Positions 16,657 through 24,377 of a DNA stretch of 32,326 nt are shown in pieces (the stretch's first letter is position 1; each line of letters begins with the position of its first letter). The stretch spans positions 1 through 32,326 of the forward strand of contig JAFUPC010000109.1 of the NCBI GenBank assembly GCA_017481495.1, written 5' to 3'. Below the pieces are notes generated by a model. That model did not search any database. It was not told the origin of the DNA and was given only the letters and a program-made list of their open reading frames with translations. Both the position numbers and the translations under genes were made by a program. This DNA comes from Clostridia bacterium (GTDB lineage Bacteria > Bacillota > Clostridia > Oscillospirales > CAG-272).

Positions 16657-17839
16657 ATCTGTTTTTCATCTTTTCGCCGGAAATCTGCGCCGCCATCTCG
16701 GAAAGATAGGAGCGGTACGCGCGGTTCAGCCGGCACATATAATCGGGTCTCCCGTCAAAGCATCCGGTCTCCGTCACCGTCACCGCGGCGCAGTTCATGC
16801 AGGTGTGCCGCTCCGGGCAGGCAACGCAGTCCGGGCAGAGACGGAGCGCGGCGGTCTCCTTTTTCAGGGCTTCCCACGCGGCGGGAAATTCTGCCGCATC
16901 GAAATTCCCGTTTCCGTCATCGGGATATGCGACTGGAGACGACAGCATTCCGCACGGGGTCATCCGCCCGTCCCAGGTCATCCAGAACTGTGCGCTTCCC
17001 GCCATACAGCCGACGGCATTTCCCTCCCTGACTTCCTCCGGCAGAACACAATCGTCCGTCAGCGCACCGGGCGTGTCCATATCGGCGGCGTGGCGCAGAA
17101 CGGCGGTATCCCCCTCGCGGTACCGGATATCGTCAAGGGTCAGATGCGCGGCATCCTCCGGGGACAGCCGTTCAAACGGAATTCCGTCCGTGCGGGCGCA
17201 CAGCTCTTTTCTGGTCGGCGGAAAGCAGTAGGTCGTCATGCGCAGCTCCAGTCCGCGCGCGGCGGCAAACGCCTCGATTTCTCGCCATTTTTCATGATTT
17301 GCGGGAACGATCGTCGTATTGAGATGAACGAGAATCCCCTCCGACAAAAGCCAGTCCAAGCCTTTGCAGACCGCATCAAACGCATCGGGATTGCCGCACA
17401 GTGCCGCGTAATCCTCCCGACAGACCCCATACAGCGTGACATTGACCGATGCGGGCGGCATCCGGTGAAAGACCTCGCGCACAGCAGTGGTGAGATGGGT
17501 GCCGTTCGTGTTGATGCTGACGGACAGACCGAGCTTCGACAGTCCCTCATAGATCTCCGGAAAATCGGAACGGATGGTCGGCTCTCCGCCCGTAATGAGC
17601 AGAAAGACCATCCCCGCCGCCGCCGCTTGCCGGCCGAGTGAAAGCCATTCGTCCGCGGTCAGCTCGTGTCCGACGGAACACATTTCCTCCTCCGTCATGC
17701 GGACATAGCACATCCGACAGCGGAGATTACACCGCGGGGTCAGTTCAAAAATACCGCTTGCGGGAATACCCAGTCCGGCGCATTGCCGCATCAGGACCCG
17801 GCGGATCTCGGTACAGGTTTTCTGTTTGTTTTCCGGCAT
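16655..17839 (-). CDS. Radical SAM/SPASM peptide-modifying enzyme
   Basis: Uses S-adenosylmethionine and Fe-S clusters to start a radical reaction, most likely on the peptide encoded at 18720-18980. The 394 residues hold the CX3CX2C cluster motif TPRCNLRCRMC (Cys37, 41, 44), the SAM-binding ITGGEPTIR, and a C-terminal SPASM domain. The last begins with a CX12GX4C pattern, followed by CPDCVACPERHTCMNC and further Cys residues for auxiliary clusters. SPASM enzymes mature sactipeptides, ranthipeptides and PQQ-type peptides. The ATG at 17837-17839 follows GAGGGG, 20 nt after the kinase gene. The bond it makes (thioether, C-C or other) cannot be told from sequence. Confidence 0.93.
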   Translation of the reverse strand: MPENKQKTCTEIRRVLMRQCAGLGIPASGIFELTPRCNLRCRMCYVRMTEEEMCSVGHELTADEWLSLGRQAAAAGMVFLLITGGEPTIRSDFPEIYEGLSKLGLSVSINTNGTHLTTAVREVFHRMPPASVNVTLYGVCREDYAALCGNPDAFDAVCKGLDWLLSEGILVHLNTTIVPANHEKWREIEAFAAARGLELRMTTYCFPPTRKELCARTDGIPFERLSPEDAAHLTLDDIRYREGDTAVLRHAADMDTPGALTDDCVLPEEVREGNAVGCMAGSAQFWMTWDGRMTPCGMLSSPVAYPDDGNGNFDAAEFPAAWEALKKETAALRLCPDCVACPERHTCMNCAAVTVTETGCFDGRPDYMCRLNRAYRSYLSEMAAQISGEKMKNR

Positions 17840-17859
17840 GGGAAACCCCTCTTTCTGTT

Positions 17860-18699
17860 TCAGAATAAAACATCGTGTGCCGCAAGTACGGCATCCTTGT
17901 CCGCGCGGCAGGACAGGCGGTATACAGGAACCTGCGAAAGCAGATGGTCATACAGTCCCGTGACCGTTTCCATAAATGCGCTGTCCCAGGTGTTCAGTAT
18001 CGTCTGGGAAAACAGCGGTGCGAATGCCTCGGCACCGGCGGGTGTCACGCGGGTCGTCTCCGCCTGTTCGAGCAAAAATATCCCGGAAATGGGCGCCTGC
18101 TCCGGTCGGTAGATGCCGGATGTACCCGCCCAGATGCTACCACCGCCGAAGAACATTCCGTTTTTCTCCATGATAACGCACCGGTCGCCGTTCAGAATGT
18201 CCGCGCCGAGCACGTCTTTCCACAGTGCCGCCTGTGTGGATTTCCCCACCCCGGAGGGGCCGGAAAAAAGAACGGTCTTCCCGCGGTACAGAACGACCGA
18301 GCTGTGCAGAAGAAACGCCCGGTGCCGCAGAAGCAGCATTTCCCCGCAGAGCAGATGGGCGCAGTGGAGCGGATTTTTGTAAAACTCCCACCGGGATGCT
18401 GGATAATACATCGTGTGTCTGCCGTCATCGGAAAACAGACAGGCCACCTGACATCCGTCCGCCGCAGTGAGGGCGGTATAAATGCGCAGCCGGCCATGTT
18501 CGGTTCGGTAAATTTCGCTTCCGCCCTGCCGTGTCACGGGTGCGGTGTCCGGCACAAGCGGCTTCTCCAACAGGACGAACGCGTAGGTATCGTCCGGGGT
18601 GCGGTTGCCGCTGTATGCGAGTGTCGGATACGGAAGCGGGATGTCGGTTCCAACGACAATATCAGAGAACGCGATGCAGTTTTCTGATGTGTGTATCAT
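17860..18699 (-). CDS. HprK-like P-loop kinase of a RiPP cluster
   Basis: 279 residues. The C-terminal half has the HPr kinase fold: LLHSSVVLYRGKTVLF, Walker A GPSGVGKST (147-155), and LNGDRCVI with the Asp expected to bind metal. The N-terminal 100 residues are not the HprK N-terminal domain. Such kinases occur in SynChlorMet-type and lasso-peptide clusters, where some phosphorylate a peptide Ser; a role on the adjacent peptide is inferred from context. The ATG at 18697-18699 has no visible ribosome binding site: the 20 nt after the precursor stop are almost pure A/T, so it probably depends on coupling to the precursor gene. Confidence 0.85.
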   Translation of the reverse strand: MIHTSENCIAFSDIVVGTDIPLPYPTLAYSGNRTPDDTYAFVLLEKPLVPDTAPVTRQGGSEIYRTEHGRLRIYTALTAADGCQVACLFSDDGRHTMYYPASRWEFYKNPLHCAHLLCGEMLLLRHRAFLLHSSVVLYRGKTVLFSGPSGVGKSTQAALWKDVLGADILNGDRCVIMEKNGMFFGGGSIWAGTSGIYRPEQAPISGIFLLEQAETTRVTPAGAEAFAPLFSQTILNTWDSAFMETVTGLYDHLLSQVPVYRLSCRADKDAVLAAHDVLF

Positions 18700-18719
18700 T
18701 TATATATATAAATATGTAT

Positions 18720-18980
18720 TCAGGAGTTGAATGCGGCATTCATATTTGTATGATAACAGAGACCATCATTTTCTGACATACCGTCAGCATATTCTTTGCA
18801 CTCCCCTTGAAGTGTAAAATAATTTCCCCATGCTAAATCTTTCATATGATTTGTTGCATCTGGATCATTTTTTACACAATCAGAATTCAAATAACCAATT
18901 TTCAAAATACACGCCGCAATCGTCTGCGTCAGCCTATATTCCTCCACCGCTACGGCGGGTTTTTCATATTCTTTTCTCAA
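18720..18980 (-). CDS. Putative RiPP precursor peptide
   Basis: With a TTG start at 18978-18980 (GAAGG 10 nt upstream) it is 86 residues, and its head reads (M)RKEYEKPAVAVEEYRLTQ. That 'KKEYxKPxVxxxxY' head is common in Clostridia peptide precursors; the predicted leader ends near TIAAC (Cys24). Four Cys lie at 24, 35, 61 and 75; the C-terminus is NAAFNS. A longer form from a TTG at 19011-19013 would be 97 residues but starts inside the upstream ribosome binding region. The core part (18721-18900) is about 34% GC against about 57% for the leader. The gene lies between the PqqD-like and kinase genes. That it is a modified peptide is inferred from neighbours, the leader-like head and the Cys content. 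Confidence 0.75.
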   Translation of the reverse strand: MRKEYEKPAVAVEEYRLTQTIAACILKIGYLNSDCVKNDPDATNHMKDLAWGNYFTLQGECKEYADGMSENDGLCYHTNMNAAFNS

Positions 18981-19016
18981 AACACTGTAACCTTCTTTCA
19001 GAAATAGGGTCAATCT

Positions 19017-19316
19017 TCACGTTGTTTCCGAGAGCGCGAGTGCCTCGCCGTCCTCGATGAGCATATGATTCTCACGAAGAACAGACAGGAACTGTGCCAC
19101 ATCCGCGGCGGCAGTTTCCCGTGAGACCTCGTAGTCGGAGAGAAGCGCCTCAGTGAGCGATTCTTCCGATTGCTCCGACTGCAGAAGCGAAAACAGGAAC
19201 TTCCCCGTTCCGTTGAATGCGGCAAGGCCGGACAGATGCCGAGCCGCTTCCCCGGTCGGAATCGCAACGGTATTTCCCGCAATTTCGCGCAAGATAAAAC
19301 CCGGTACCATCCGCAT
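19017..19316 (-). CDS. PqqD-family RiPP recognition protein
   Basis: Small winged-helix protein that binds a leader peptide and presents it to the radical SAM enzyme. From the ATG at 19314-19316 (GGAGGG 6 nt upstream) it is 99 residues, the usual PqqD length. Landmarks: PGFILREIAGNTVAIPTG for the beta-wing, FNGTGKFLFSLLQSEQSEES, and YEVSRETAAADVAQFLSVLR. The last is the conserved helix that contacts leaders. First gene of the operon, behind the promoter at 19419-19447; it precedes the precursor by 36 nt. Confidence 0.9.
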   Translation of the reverse strand: MRMVPGFILREIAGNTVAIPTGEAARHLSGLAAFNGTGKFLFSLLQSEQSEESLTEALLSDYEVSRETAAADVAQFLSVLRENHMLIEDGEALALSETT

Positions 19317-19418
19317 ATGATTCCCTCCGTTTCCGTTCATGTCATCGCCGTCACCGCAACCGGTGCGAAAAACGTCCCAAAAATGACAATACGCCACTTA
19401 TCAACTTTTTTCAAGTCT

Positions 19419-19447
19419 TATTATAACACAAATCAAAAGAAATTGCA
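19419..19447 (-). promoter_or_regulatory. Promoter of the RiPP-like operon
   Basis: Minus strand TTGCAA (19442-19447), 17-nt spacer, TATAAT (19419-19424), leaving a 5' untranslated region of about 95 nt before the PqqD-like gene. Confidence 0.85.
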
Positions 19448-19537
19448 AGAGGTTTTCCGATTTTTATTCAAAGAAACGGAAAGTTTTTATCAGATAAAGT
19501 GTCATTTGTCTGTTTTTAACCTGTTTTTCCGCAGAAG

Positions 19538-20263
19538 TTACCGTTTTTTTAATCTTTTCCGACAACGGAACACGGATGGCGGGCATTCATCCTCATCTTT
19601 CCCACAACAACTTCCCGTCTGTATGAGCTTCCCTGCGGTCAGGAAAAACAGCATTCCGCACAGCACGGGATTCACCCCCCGCAGGGTACAGAACCAGAAC
19701 AGCCACGCGCCGAACACCGAGACCAATGCTTCCGTTCCAACGGAAACGGCGTGCAGAAGACCGGAACTCTGCTCTGTTTCCGTGCCCCGCCGGAAGGCAA
19801 GAGATGCCGCGCGTAAAAGCCGTTCCCCGTCATGACCACGCAGGGGGAGAAGATTATAAACGGTAAGCAGGGCATTGACAGCCGCCGCAGTTTCACATCT
19901 GAATGCCGATGCCAGAATGCACAGAAGCAAATTGACACAGATCCCCGCCGCATGAACAAACGCTTCCTTTGCATACGAACAGTGCGAAAAATCTCCGCAG
20001 AGTACCGCACCGCCGGGTGCAAACGTCATCCCGCGAACCGGAACGCCTCCGCACATCATCACAAGCAGATGCCCCGCCTCATGAGCCGCGCAGGAGAGCA
20101 GAAATACAAGCGCCGTCCGCTCCCCCGCAAATGCCGCCGTGATGCAGAAAAAACCGAGTACAAAAAGTCCCTGCGCCGCATAACGGAACGCCGGACACCG
20201 GAATGTCGGACCCCGACACGCCGCATTGTGCCGGAACGGTGCATATTCCTCCTCCCGGCGCAT
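19538..20263 (-). CDS. M50-family membrane metalloprotease (SpoIVFB-like)
   Basis: Intramembrane zinc protease. In the 241-residue form, HEAGH (61-65) sits in a hydrophobic helix and NLLPLRGHDGERLL (Asp145) supplies the third zinc ligand, as in SpoIVFB and site-2 proteases. About five or six membrane helices. Glu, His and Asp ligands are all present, so activity is likely. The ATG at 20261-20263 follows GGGGGAGGA, and its first base is shared with the TGA of the upstream gene (TGATG), so translation is coupled. Possible substrates are pro-sigma-K in sporulation or, less likely, the RiPP precursor 220 bp downstream. Confidence 0.88.
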   Translation of the reverse strand: MRREEEYAPFRHNAACRGPTFRCPAFRYAAQGLFVLGFFCITAAFAGERTALVFLLSCAAHEAGHLLVMMCGGVPVRGMTFAPGGAVLCGDFSHCSYAKEAFVHAAGICVNLLLCILASAFRCETAAAVNALLTVYNLLPLRGHDGERLLRAASLAFRRGTETEQSSGLLHAVSVGTEALVSVFGAWLFWFCTLRGVNPVLCGMLFFLTAGKLIQTGSCCGKDEDECPPSVFRCRKRLKKR

Positions 20264-21516
20264 CAGTCCTCCCCCTCCGCATCTCCGCCCTCCGTTTCCG
20301 CTGCCGATACCGGGGTAGTTTCCCCGGGGGATACATCTCCGTTTTCCCCGGAACGGTTCCGGGCGATGCGGGAATAATAATTCCACCCGATGGCGGCGGT
20401 CATCGGAAACAGGAACAGTCCCGCAATGCCGCAGAGCTTCATACCGGTGTACAGGAAAAACAGCGCCGCAAGCGGGTGCAGACCGATGCTTTTTCCGATG
20501 ATTTTCGGTTCCAGAATCTGTCTAACCACGCAGATGACGATATACAGAACCACAAGTCCGACCCCGCGGAATACATTCCTTCGGAGCAATTCGATGATTG
20601 CCCACGGCAGAAGCAGGGTTCCCGTTCCGATGACGGGCAGAAGGTCGATGAGCGCACCCAGTACCGCCGCACCGAGTGCCCAGTCCACGCCAAGAACCCG
20701 GAATCCAGCATACAGTTCCAGAAATGTCACAAGGCACAGAATCGCATATGCCCGTCCATACAGCAGAATCGTCGAAACAAGGGAGGAACGTAATCCCCGG
20801 AGTACTGCCGCTGTGCGGCGCGGAAAGGTTTTTTTAAGGAATAACCCGACACTGCGGTATCCGATGGTCAGATAAACGGCGGCAAGCAGAAAGACACCGA
20901 GAAACAAGAGAATCTGCGGCAGTGCGGCGGCAACGGCGGACAGAAGCGCGGGAATCTTTGCGGTCACAGAAGATACGGTTTTCTGCACCATGCCGATGAA
21001 AATTTCATCCGCCGAGGACAATACCGCCGAGACGATATTATCACCCTCCCCCCCAAGGAAGAACGGCAGGGACGACAGCAATTCTTCCAGCCGCGCCGTC
21101 CACGCCCCAGCGGTTTCCGTAATGGCACCGATGTTGTCGCCGAGCCAGCCGAAAAACGTCCCGCATTCCCGCAGAAGCGCAGTGATGAGCCACACAAACA
21201 GTGTCAGAACCACGCCGGCGCATCCGAGCACCAGCACGACCGCCCATAATTTCCGCAGGCGCGGCCGTTTTCCCGTCATGCGGTCAAGCGCATCCAGCGG
21301 TTTCTGCAAAAGCATGGCAAACACACCGCCGAGCAGAAACGGAAGCACCGGTGTCCAGAGAAACCGGAAGAACAGAAACAGCACCACGAGTGCCGCTATG
21401 AGATACCATATCCATTTTCCCGAACGGGTCTTCTGCGTACCGTCCGCAAACCATTTTCCCGGCAAAGACCGCCATCCGGCGATCCTGCTCCGTGTTTCGC
21501 TGTTTGGAACATTCAT
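20263..21516 (-). CDS. AI-2E/YtvI-type transporter-like membrane protein
   Basis: 417 residues with about seven or eight membrane helices in the AI-2E exporter / sporulation YtvI pattern. There is a pair of N-terminal helices (WIWYLIAALVVLFLFF and the next), a periplasmic coil, then the conserved C-terminal block (VDWALGAAVLGALIDLLPVIG, GTLLLPWAIIELL, EPKIIGKSIGLHPLAALF). A hydrophilic tail rich in Glu, Gly and Thr follows. The start at 21514-21516 has GGGGAGGT 11 nt upstream; longer forms would cover the dyads at 21535-21568. Transport of autoinducer-2 is only one proposed role of the family. Confidence 0.88.
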   Translation of the reverse strand: MNVPNSETRSRIAGWRSLPGKWFADGTQKTRSGKWIWYLIAALVVLFLFFRFLWTPVLPFLLGGVFAMLLQKPLDALDRMTGKRPRLRKLWAVVLVLGCAGVVLTLFVWLITALLRECGTFFGWLGDNIGAITETAGAWTARLEELLSSLPFFLGGEGDNIVSAVLSSADEIFIGMVQKTVSSVTAKIPALLSAVAAALPQILLFLGVFLLAAVYLTIGYRSVGLFLKKTFPRRTAAVLRGLRSSLVSTILLYGRAYAILCLVTFLELYAGFRVLGVDWALGAAVLGALIDLLPVIGTGTLLLPWAIIELLRRNVFRGVGLVVLYIVICVVRQILEPKIIGKSIGLHPLAALFFLYTGMKLCGIAGLFLFPMTAAIGWNYYSRIARNRSGENGDVSPGETTPVSAAETEGGDAEGED

Positions 21517-21534
21517 GGCGATTTCTACCTCCCC

Positions 21535-21568
21535 ACCGATACCATGTATCGGTTTACCGAGCATCGGT
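21535..21568 (-). promoter_or_regulatory. Two tandem dyads upstream of the YtvI-like gene
   Basis: ACCGATAC-CAT-GTATCGGT (21535-21553, 8-bp perfect arms) and ACCGA-GCA-TCGGT (21556-21568), 2 nt apart, sharing the ACCGA/TCGGT arms. The larger dyad directly abuts the ribosome binding site on the minus strand. It could be a repressor operator or an RNA hairpin that limits ribosome access. Confidence 0.5.
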
Positions 21569-21642
21569 CTGTCATTCTTTATAATTATCATACGCACAAA
21601 GAAAAGCGGTTATGCGGGCAGAATGTGGTTATCGGACAATGC

Positions 21643-21694
21643 AAAAGAAAAAACGCAGCTTGCATACCGTTTTGTTGGTACGGAAACTGCGTTT
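21643..21694 (-). terminator. Terminator of the five-gene SGNH-to-MBL operon
   Basis: Minus strand AAACGCAG (21687-21694) pairs with CTGCGTTT (21651-21658), with an inner CCGT/ACGG stem, followed by a TTTCTTTT run. Confidence 0.75.
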
Positions 21695-21712
21695 CAATGC
21701 GGTTTTATAAAA

Positions 21713-22495
21713 TCAGATCTCCACGACGAGGTTATCTCTTGCCGGGATCACGCCGAGCGGCGCCAGTCTTGCCGTGAGAAGCTCGTGGCTGGTATGCAGG
21801 GTGCGCGCCATATGGTTGGCGTAGATCTGCCCGCCGTCTTTCATGATATGATACCAGCCGACAAGCGATTTCAGCATTTCCTCGATCATGCGGATGTTGT
21901 TGTGCTCAAACATCCGGAAATCGTTTTCCAGATCGCCGACGGTGCAGTCGAACACCATCGCATCGAATTTCAGCTTGTTGATGAAGTGATAGGTGCTGTT
22001 GTAAAGCCACGCGCCGTCGCATCCCCAGAACAGACGCTTGTCCTCCGCTGTCTCACGGATGACATAATGCACAGGCTGTTCTTCAGGTATTGTGGAATGG
22101 TTTGCAGGCAGTGCCGTCACTTCGTAATGACCGTTTACAAGTACGGTCTCAAACAGGGTCAGCGGCACAAAGTGCAGTTTTTCCGACAGCGGAAGCTTCG
22201 TTTCCAGAATGGGGTCGCCGTAGACAGTGACGGGGCTGTCCGCCTCCTCTGCCATGCGGGTGATGCAGTCCGCATTGAAATGGTCGCCGTGAGAATGCGT
22301 GATGAGAATGGCGGTGATAGAATTATAGAAATCCTTGTAACCGAATGTTTCGGTAAATTCGTGTACGTTCGGGCCGCAGTCGATCATCAGGTCTTCGTTC
22401 AGCTTGGAAGCGGACCAGCGGCGGAATGCCGGGTCAGCACTTGCGGCTTTCGGATCCCAGTCAGCGGCACCGGTGCCGATGTAGTGAAGTTTCAT
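21713..22495 (-). CDS. MBL-fold metallohydrolase
   Basis: 260 residues. Metal site HSHGDH (His67, His69, Asp71, His72) and later ALPANHS, FWGCDGAWLY and a final ANHMAR. The layout resembles the PhnP/RNase Z-like branch that cleaves phosphodiesters, but the exact substrate is not evident. AAAGGAG lies about 12 nt before the ATG. Last gene of the operon, 35 nt after the kinase-like gene. Confidence 0.9.
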   Translation of the reverse strand: MKLHYIGTGAADWDPKAASADPAFRRWSASKLNEDLMIDCGPNVHEFTETFGYKDFYNSITAILITHSHGDHFNADCITRMAEEADSPVTVYGDPILETKLPLSEKLHFVPLTLFETVLVNGHYEVTALPANHSTIPEEQPVHYVIRETAEDKRLFWGCDGAWLYNSTYHFINKLKFDAMVFDCTVGDLENDFRMFEHNNIRMIEEMLKSLVGWYHIMKDGGQIYANHMARTLHTSHELLTARLAPLGVIPARDNLVVEI

Positions 22496-22530
22496 TTTTG
22501 ATTATACTCCTTTATCGGGAATGATTTCGT

Positions 22531-23052
22531 TTATTTTTCAAAAAATGCAGTTAAAATACAATCCGCATATTCCTCGCTCGTCAGAACCGATGTGTCCACG
22601 CACAAGTCATATGCGACATTTTTCGCCATCATAACGGCTTGTTCCCGAGACTGATATTCCCCCCGATTGCCACGGGCAAAATTGCGCGCCCGACAGATTT
22701 CCAGCGGGCAATCAACCAAAACCAAATACAGTGGACAGTCCGCCAGAATTTCCCGCATTTTTCTTTCGTGTTCGGTGATACAGTTCATTTCCAGCAACAT
22801 TCCGTCTATGATGACATGATGTCCCGTATCCGAGAACAATTTTGCTGTCCGATACATCATAAGAAGTGCCTGTCCGAGATTGTCCCAGTAATTTTCACGC
22901 AGATGCTTTTCACCTACCATCTGCTGAAAGAGATCGTTGGAAAGTGCGAAAAAATACGGAACTTCACCCGGATGATTTTGTATTGCTCGGGCGATGGAGG
23001 TTTTCCCGGAACTGGTTACCCCATTGAGAAAAATGATCTTCCCTTTTTCCAT
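22531..23052 (-). CDS. P-loop kinase, chloramphenicol phosphotransferase-like
   Basis: 173 residues. Walker A is GVTSSGKT (11-18) near the N-terminus. HVIIDGMLLE, LVLVDCPLEICRARNFARGN and the Arg-rich lid that follow are the pattern of CPT-like (PF07931) and zeta-toxin-like small-molecule kinases. Its in vivo substrate is unknown; real chloramphenicol resistance is not implied. The ATG at 23050-23052 follows GAGGTGA, 10 nt after the preceding stop. Confidence 0.8.
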   Translation of the reverse strand: MEKGKIIFLNGVTSSGKTSIARAIQNHPGEVPYFFALSNDLFQQMVGEKHLRENYWDNLGQALLMMYRTAKLFSDTGHHVIIDGMLLEMNCITEHERKMREILADCPLYLVLVDCPLEICRARNFARGNRGEYQSREQAVMMAKNVAYDLCVDTSVLTSEEYADCILTAFFEK

Positions 23053-23062
23053 ATCGTTCACC

Positions 23063-23587
23063 TCACTTCGCATTTCTCATCCGGCACAGCGACCAGTTGA
23101 GCGTGGATGCTTTCACGTCCTCCGCGATGCGCCGCAGATTGTCGGTGATACGCACCTCCACGCCGCGTTCGATGAGTGCCGCGGGCAGGTCGTCGATCCG
23201 GTGGACGGCAATCGGGGTCTGTGGCGTGCGGGCAACGTAATACCCTGCGACGGCATCCTGAAGCGTAAATTCCGCCGGATCAAATTCGTACAGATACAGT
23301 GTCGTATTTCGCATGACGGAAAACCATCCGTGCTCGATAATGACACAGTGCCGCACATGATCAGAGGAAAAGAAGCGTTTGCGGTCGTCGTCCGTTGTTT
23401 CCTCCCCGACATGATACGTCACACGGGGACAGTCACGCGGCGTGAGAAAATTCGGAAGCCGCGCTTCATCCACCGCCCAGACAAGTCCGATGTTCGGGTC
23501 AAGGTCGGCTCTTTTCGGTATCCGCGGGTGAAAGATGGGGATGTCAGGCTCTTCGCTGACATGGAACAGCCGCGTTCCGCCGCTCAT
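23063..23587 (-). CDS. DUF6886-like protein
   Basis: 174 residues, soluble. It begins RLFHVSEEPDIPIFHPRIP, continues with LVWAVDEARLPNFLTPRDCPRV, then TTLYLYEFDPAEF, and ends LCRMRNAK. This matches my recollection of the DUF6886 family, whose function is unknown. The start overlaps the SDR stop by 4 nt (ATGA), so the two are coupled. Confidence 0.8.
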   Translation of the reverse strand: MSGGTRLFHVSEEPDIPIFHPRIPKRADLDPNIGLVWAVDEARLPNFLTPRDCPRVTYHVGEETTDDDRKRFFSSDHVRHCVIIEHGWFSVMRNTTLYLYEFDPAEFTLQDAVAGYYVARTPQTPIAVHRIDDLPAALIERGVEVRITDNLRRIAEDVKASTLNWSLCRMRNAK

Positions 23588-24321
23588 GTGATAAATCCCC
23601 CGTTTGCCCCGATGACCTGCCCTGTGACAAATCCGGCTTCGTCCGAGACCAGAAACGCGGTCACAGCGGCAATGTCCTCCGGTGTTCCGAGCCGTCCGAC
23701 GGGGGTTTCCGCCGCAAGCGCTGCAAGGGTATCGTCATCGTAGCAGGACAGCATATCGGTTTTGATCACCCCGGGTGCAACCGCGTTGACGGTCACACCG
23801 GACGGCGCCAGTTCCAGCGCAAGACCTTTGGTGAGTCCGATGACAGCGGCTTTGGATGCGGAATACAGCACCTCGCACGAAGCCCCGCTGACCCCCCACA
23901 TGGAGGAAATATTGACGATACGCCCCCATTTTTCCGACACCATATGATCGTAAACGGCGCGGCAGGTGTGGAACATACTGCGGACATTGCCGTCAAACAG
24001 CGCATTGTAATCCTCCGCCGTCATATCGGTAAACACGCCCGCGCGCGCAATGCCCGCATTGTTGACAAGGATGTCGGGAAGCGTGCTGAAGCGCTCTCCG
24101 ACCCGGGCAAACAGCGCGTTTACCGTATTTTCATCCGTTAAATCGGCGGCGAATGCGGCGGTGTCACATCCCGCACGGTTCCATTCTTCCGACAATGCTT
24201 CCGCCATTGCAAGATTGCGGTTGCAGACCAGCACCGTCCGATACCCTTTGTGTGCAAGCACGTCTGCGATCGCCCGTCCGATGCCGCGGGATGCGCCCGT
24301 GACCATTGCGAGCCGGTTCAT
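23584..24321 (-). CDS. Short-chain dehydrogenase/reductase (FabG-like)
   Basis: NAD(P)H-dependent oxidoreductase, 245 residues from the ATG at 24319-24321. TGASRGIG (8-15) is the cofactor loop, NNAG (87-90) the structural motif, and Ser140, Tyr153 and Lys157 (SASK) the catalytic triad; PG follows at the usual place. It is close to 3-oxoacyl-ACP reductases, but the isolated position speaks for another carbonyl substrate. There is no clear ribosome binding site: the start is preceded by three 18-bp repeats, each offering an in-frame GTG, so the true start could lie earlier. Confidence 0.9.
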   Translation of the reverse strand: MNRLAMVTGASRGIGRAIADVLAHKGYRTVLVCNRNLAMAEALSEEWNRAGCDTAAFAADLTDENTVNALFARVGERFSTLPDILVNNAGIARAGVFTDMTAEDYNALFDGNVRSMFHTCRAVYDHMVSEKWGRIVNISSMWGVSGASCEVLYSASKAAVIGLTKGLALELAPSGVTVNAVAPGVIKTDMLSCYDDDTLAALAAETPVGRLGTPEDIAAVTAFLVSDEAGFVTGQVIGANGGFIT

Positions 24322-24323
24322 CT

Positions 24324-24377
24324 TGCTGAACGGGTTCACACTGCTGAACGGGTTCACACTGCTGAACGGGTTCACAT
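24324..24377 (-). repeat. Three-copy 18-bp tandem repeat at the SDR start
   Basis: Plus-strand unit TGCTGAACGGGTTCACAC at 24324-24341 and 24342-24359, and 24360-24377 with one mismatch. Each unit carries the dyad TGAAC-CC-GTTCA on the minus strand. It fills the gap between the SGNH stop (24377-24379) and the SDR ATG. Confidence 0.9.

Noticed and set aside
18720..19013. 97-residue form of the peptide starting at the TTG at 19011-19013
   Set aside because: That start lies 3 nt after the PqqD-like stop without a ribosome binding site; the inner TTG at 18978-18980 has one and restores the usual leader head.
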